IMG/VR virus record: IMGVR_UViG_3300030419_004471
Coordinates: 1-64,000 of that record
Length of the DNA stretch: 64,000 nucleotides
Direction: 5' to 3' (one strand)
From: a virus
Positions 61,063 to 64,000 of this stretch are shown piece by piece. The translations under genes were made by a program, and so were the position numbers. Position 1 is the first letter of the stretch. Each line of letters opens with the position of its first letter. The notes under the pieces are model-generated. The model was not told the DNA's origin. It worked only from the letters and a program-made list of their open reading frames with translations, and did no database searches.

Positions 61063-61092
61063 AAAAAACCTCACTTTTTATAGTGAGGTTCT
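61063..61092 (-). terminator. Rho-independent terminator after the holin-like gene
   Basis: AACCTCAC and GTGAGGTT form a perfect 8-bp stem with an 8-base loop, followed on the minus strand by TTTTTT. It ends the transcript of the 78-residue gene 37 bases after its stop. Confidence 0.88.
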
Positions 61093-61128
61093 CTACTTAA
61101 TTGCAATTTTATAAAAGTTTTGTAACTC

Positions 61129-61365
61129 TTATCCTTTATTTTTTAATATGTGGTATAAAACAAATGCTCCTACTAATCCGAGCAACCCTTCATTACTCAA
61201 TCCACCCAAAATACCCATAATATTATCTACTACAGATACATTTGGCCAGAAAGGAATTACTGCGCCTTTAAATAGTACTTCAACCACTACTCCAAGAGCG
61301 ATTACACTTATACCAATTTCAGTTAGTTGATTAGCCCAACCGCCAATCTTTTTTAGAAATTCCAT
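61129..61365 (-). CDS. Holin-like two-helix membrane protein, 78 aa
   Basis: Two hydrophobic segments are visible: GISVIALGVVVEVLFKGAVI (about 18-37) and GLLGLVGAFVLYHILKNKG (about 60-78). They are separated by a short polar loop (PFWPNVSVVDNI). The small size, two membrane helices and charged ends (MEFLKKIGGW; NKG) match class II holins or holin-like proteins. Position between the accessory genes and the tail module, isolated by terminators on both sides, fits a separately expressed lysis gene. No endolysin is present in the window, so the identification stays tentative. Confidence 0.55.
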   Translation of the reverse strand: MEFLKKIGGWANQLTEIGISVIALGVVVEVLFKGAVIPFWPNVSVVDNIMGILGGLSNEGLLGLVGAFVLYHILKNKG

Positions 61366-61500
61366 ACAATTCTCCTCTGTTTTTAGTTAAGTAAAATAAC
61401 TTCTTCCTTAATAAAACGTCGGACATGTCATCAATAACTATAGTATATATGGAATAAAAAACACGCTTTTTGATTTTACCACAAATGTGTAAACAATATC

Positions 61501-61581
61501 GAGTGTCAAATAAAAAACCCAACCTTACGGGGCTGGGTCTTTTCTTGCTAATCACTTTAAATTACGATTAGTTTGTATGTC
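61501..61581 (-). ncRNA. Possible short RNA ending in a terminator
   Basis: The promoter-like motif at 61582-61590 and the terminator at 61511-61541 are only about 50 bases apart with no convincing gene between them. A transcript starting near 61575 and ending near 61510 would be roughly 60-70 bases. This is speculative: the motif may instead serve the holin-like gene through incomplete termination. Confidence 0.25.
61511..61541 (-). terminator. Rho-independent terminator after the secreted-protein gene
   Basis: On the minus strand ACCCAGCC and GGTTGGGT form an 8-bp stem with one wobble around a 6-base loop, followed by TTTTTT. It ends the accessory transcript of the secreted and permease genes. 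The remaining bases to 61366 contain no supported gene. Confidence 0.85.
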
Positions 61582-61590
61582 TATAAATAT
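61582..61590 (-). promoter_or_regulatory. Copy of the late promoter motif without an adjacent gene
   Basis: ATATTTATA lies directly after the stop of the 141-residue gene. It is the only exact copy that is not followed by a supported gene start within about 60 bases. The next element downstream is the terminator at 61511-61541. Confidence 0.35.
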
Positions 61591-62016
61591 CTAAAATTTG
61601 TATTTTAATCGAAATCTGAATGTGTTTGAAGTATCCCATCCTACTCTATATGTAAAATCTTTATAGGGATAATCAATCGCAATAGCTGCATTTTTATTTG
61701 AATTAAACCAAAATTCTTTTTGTATCCATAGTTTAAATTTAGGAAACTTATATAATAGTCTTGGTTCTAATGTAGGTTCGTTCTTCTCTATTTTATAATG
61801 TAAAGGTACGCTTAAATAAAGATTAGAAGTTTCTTTCCAAAAATTATGTCTATAAGTAAATCGATTTTCTAAATCATCACTTCTATGCCTAAGTTCAAAT
61901 CCTTTAAAGGTAACCGCTATATACGATTTACCATTGGTTCTCATTTCGTATCCCATTGATTGAGATAGTAGTGATTGGCTAAATAAGATTAACAATACTG
62001 TCAATAAATGTTTCAT
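61591..62016 (-). CDS. Secreted beta-rich (outer-membrane-like) protein, 141 aa
   Basis: A signal peptide is obvious: MKHLLTVLLILFSQSLLSQS, with cleavage likely after SQS, the type common in Bacteroidota. The mature part alternates polar and aromatic residues in short strands (FKGFELRHRSDDLENRFTYR; FKLWIQKEFWFNS) and ends FRFRLKYKF, whose terminal Phe is a common signal of outer-membrane beta barrels. Only 6-8 strands would fit in 120 residues. It may remodel the host surface, for example block superinfection, or add a porin. It shares TAATG with the permease gene, suggesting joint expression. Confidence 0.65.
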   Translation of the reverse strand: MKHLLTVLLILFSQSLLSQSMGYEMRTNGKSYIAVTFKGFELRHRSDDLENRFTYRHNFWKETSNLYLSVPLHYKIEKNEPTLEPRLLYKFPKFKLWIQKEFWFNSNKNAAIAIDYPYKDFTYRVGWDTSNTFRFRLKYKF

Positions 62017-62942
62017 TATGCAAAGTGTTGAATAGCAATTACAATTGCTACCGAGATTGTAATACCTAATATTAATTTAAGAAAATCTTTACCAATCAAT
62101 GGAAACACCTTTTTGAAGTTTCCAGATGATGAGAATGTACTCAATGCTAATTCCCTACCAGCCAACATTCCAATAAATACAAATGTAGTTGACATTGGTA
62201 TATTGTTATATTGTTTAAAGTAAAGTAATAGGAATGCATAAACTAAATCTATGATTGTTGCTGAACGAACAAACTTGGTGTTGGTTTTTGATATTACTAA
62301 TTGTTGAATCTTACCTCCACCGATTTTAAATACATAACCAAGAACTCCTATATAAAATAATATCATTAAAGAAGTTTCAAGCCAAGTATGTTCTCTTGGT
62401 AAGAATACTGCTATATTTGCATGGTCGTGTTGTAACCATTGAGTCCATAAGAAACCAGTAGAAAACCATTGTCCTATTCTCCACCATTTATCATATTTAG
62501 AATCTGGCTTTGTTTTTTCATCTATAATTTTAGAAATTACAAACCATAAGATATATGCAGTTACAGCTGCTACTCCATATCCTAAAAAACTCTTTACTAA
62601 CATCTTTTCCATTATAAACGATGATGCAAAAGCTGATAGGACTAAGAATGATGTTGATACAGGTATTCCTTTTCTTGTAAGTAGTAGAAGTGCTAGTGGG
62701 GCAAGTACATGCCAAATGGTTGGTTCTATATAAGGTATCTTATCTAATCTACCATATGCAACATCACCCTGAAATTGACCATAGATAAATACTCCTGCTA
62801 ATATAACAGAAGCAAATGCCCATAACCAATACCATTTGATATCTTTATTTGAGTTTAACCAAGTTCCTAAAGTTTGTAGTGAATCGTTTGCAATTACTGC
62901 GTATCCTGCGAGTAAAAAACCTAATAGTGCGAGTGTTTCCAT
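62016..62942 (-). CDS. PiT-like inorganic phosphate permease, about 308 aa
   Basis: I choose ATG 62942 (METLALLGFLLAGYAVIAND), since the frame to 62972 only adds ten unlikely residues. The N-terminal ANDSLQTLGTWLNSN matches the GANDxxNxxGT motif of PiT (PHO4) transporters, and two STT-type loops occur in each half (GIPVSTSFLVLSAFASSF; IPMSTTFVFIGMLAGREL). About eight hydrophobic segments are visible. A central WTQWLQHDHANIAVFLPR is polar in a membrane context. These features fit a short PiT family member, which imports phosphate with sodium or protons. It likely supports DNA synthesis in phosphate-poor water. Substrate is inferred. Confidence 0.75.
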   Translation of the reverse strand: METLALLGFLLAGYAVIANDSLQTLGTWLNSNKDIKWYWLWAFASVILAGVFIYGQFQGDVAYGRLDKIPYIEPTIWHVLAPLALLLLTRKGIPVSTSFLVLSAFASSFIMEKMLVKSFLGYGVAAVTAYILWFVISKIIDEKTKPDSKYDKWWRIGQWFSTGFLWTQWLQHDHANIAVFLPREHTWLETSLMILFYIGVLGYVFKIGGGKIQQLVISKTNTKFVRSATIIDLVYAFLLLYFKQYNNIPMSTTFVFIGMLAGRELALSTFSSSGNFKKVFPLIGKDFLKLILGITISVAIVIAIQHFA

Positions 62943-63006
62943 ATGATAGTGTTTTATATAACACACATACATACTGAAACTCGTTCAATTTGATGTTAAG
63001 TTAATA

Positions 63007-64000
63007 TTATCTTTTCTTAAACTTTAATCGTTTTTTCTTAGAAATGAAGAAGTTACCTATCACTAAGTAATCCATATCACACTTTAGGAAGGTTTCGATG
63101 GCTTCTTTTGAGTTTCTTACCATCGTTTGGTCTTTAAGATTAAATGAAGTATTTAATATAATCGGATACTCATTTTCAATCTCAACTTGTTTTAATAATT
63201 TATATATTTTTTCGTTAAAGTTTTTCTTTACAGTTTGTACTCTAGCCGTTCCGTCTATATGTGTGATTGCTGGTAACTTATCTTGATACTCATCTCTAAC
63301 TTGAACAATCTGATTCATATAAGGAATCTCATCGGTTAGATGAAAATATTTATTTCTATCTTTATAAGTAACCATAGGTGCAAACGGTCTGAATCCTTCT
63401 CTTTTCTTAACAACCATATTTACCCTCTTCTTCATTTGTGGGTCTTTTGGGTTTGCTAATATAGAACGATTACCTAATGCTCTTGCACCAAATTCTAATT
63501 TACCATCAACCCACCCAATAATGTTTCCTTTAGAGATTAGTTTAGCTACCTTTTTTATTAATGCGGTTTCGGTCATAACATCATAATCAATGTAGTTACG
63601 ATTTTCGTATATAGAATATAATGCTTCTGTATTGGTTTCTTCTGGTCCTAAAAATGGAGTTTTGTTTTCTTTCCTATCGTTAGTTATATGATTCCAATAA
63701 TTAAGTGCGGCTCCTATCGCAGAACCAGCATCAGATGGAGCTGGTGGAATCCATATATTTTTAAATGGTGTATTTTCTTTTATCTTTCCGTTGGCTGTTC
63801 CGTTATATGCACATCCTCCACTTAAACATAAGTTATCTGATTTGGTTTTGGTGTGTAGTTTGTTTAATAATCTAAAGAAGTGTTTTTCATAAACATATTG
63901 TAATGCAGCTGCAATGTTTTTATGTTTATCATTTAGTGGTTCGTTTGGTAATCGATTTGGAATACCAAATAATTTAGATAGTTTAGTATTAAACATTGTA
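63007..64000 (-). CDS. Carbamoyltransferase (NodU/CmcH family), 5' end cut by window
   Basis: The frame is open to the right edge; the first in-window ATG is 63996, which gives 329 residues. Typical members are about 550-600, so the N-terminal part is outside. Visible landmarks are LCLSGGCAYNGTANGKI (about 57, ending the Kae1-like N-terminal domain), PPAPSDAGSAIGAALNYW, then the C-terminal domain: GWVDGKLEFGARALGNRSIL (about 161), REGFRPFAPMV and ILNTSFNLKDQTMV. The GRMEfGPRALGNRSIL signature with EFGARALGNRS is highly typical. Such enzymes carbamoylate a sugar hydroxyl, as in Nod factors, using carbamoyl phosphate. It may modify the glycan made by the operon. Confidence 0.85.
   Translation of the reverse strand, partial: TMFNTKLSKLFGIPNRLPNEPLNDKHKNIAAALQYVYEKHFFRLLNKLHTKTKSDNLCLSGGCAYNGTANGKIKENTPFKNIWIPPAPSDAGSAIGAALNYWNHITNDRKENKTPFLGPEETNTEALYSIYENRNYIDYDVMTETALIKKVAKLISKGNIIGWVDGKLEFGARALGNRSILANPKDPQMKKRVNMVVKKREGFRPFAPMVTYKDRNKYFHLTDEIPYMNQIVQVRDEYQDKLPAITHIDGTARVQTVKKNFNEKIYKLLKQVEIENEYPIILNTSFNLKDQTMVRNSKEAIETFLKCDMDYLVIGNFFISKKKRLKFKKR

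Noticed and set aside
61331-61555. A 74-residue minus-strand frame starting with GTG
   Set aside because: It runs straight through the terminator hairpin, overlaps the holin-like gene start, and has irregular Cys/Tyr-rich composition. I consider it non-coding.
1-64000. tRNA genes
   Set aside because: I found no convincing cloverleaf in the few intergenic gaps, all of which are shorter than about 230 bases. A tRNA search program would be decisive.

Overview
The window is a 64 kb piece of a tailed-phage genome, T4-like (myovirus) in its core genes. It is AT-rich and densely packed, and every gene I support lies on the minus strand, so transcription runs from high to low coordinates. Recognisable T4-type proteins are the prohead protease gp21 (cut by the left edge), portal gp20, large terminase gp17, baseplate wedge gp6 and gp25, a gp5-like spike, a gp61-like primase and a fused gp47/gp46 recombination nuclease. 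Similarity to T4 is distant, gene order differs, and no tail sheath, tail tube or major capsid gene is visible. The host is unknown. A Bacteroidota host is possible but not proven: one secreted protein has a Bacteroidota-looking signal peptide ending in SQS, ribosome-binding sites are weak, and the recurrent promoter-like motif resembles the Bacteroidota -7 box. Glycan genes and LamG domains would fit a marine or freshwater phage.

Layout from right to left, in the direction of transcription. 64.0-61.1 kb: a carbamoyltransferase, a PiT-like phosphate permease, a secreted beta-rich protein and a holin-like two-helix protein, with two rho-independent terminators. 61.0-45.6 kb: the baseplate module (spike, gp25, gp6, coiled-coil and carbohydrate-binding-like proteins, and a 1975-residue wedge protein with an internal LamG-like region). 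45.6-42.1 kb: three virion-protein candidates, two of them paralogous, plus a 59-residue protein. 42.1-41.2 kb: a GIY-YIG-like protein and a 2-oxoglutarate oxygenase. 41.1-32.0 kb: primase, SGNH-like hydrolase, two putative glycosyltransferases, fused gp47/gp46, RmlB-like dehydratase, a small HExxH membrane protein and a short UDP-sugar dehydrogenase. 32.0-26.4 kb: a 1528-residue tail fibre with an S74-type chaperone end, and a glycosyltransferase. 26.4-10.6 kb: an operon of 18 genes for making and attaching glycans. 10.6-0 kb: a 1202-residue multidomain nucleotidyltransferase, then the packaging and prohead genes.

The glycan operon is the most striking region. It encodes nucleotide-sugar epimerases, a 3,5-epimerase, a split thiamine-diphosphate enzyme, a cytidylyltransferase, a radical SAM enzyme, a methyltransferase and several glycosyltransferases. 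Two of these are beta-1,4-galactosyltransferase-like (GT7) proteins in which a LamG-like domain appears to be inserted inside the GT7 fold. I infer a phage-built sugar decoration for the virion or the host envelope.

A 9-bp motif, ATATTTATA on the coding strand, stands upstream of almost every inferred transcription unit and is sometimes directly preceded by a terminator. I read it as the phage late promoter. Several head-region proteins share a short amphipathic N-terminus rich in Lys, Leu and Glu, which may be a prohead-targeting tag removed by gp21. The large nucleotidyltransferase carries one too, which suggests it might be packaged in the head.
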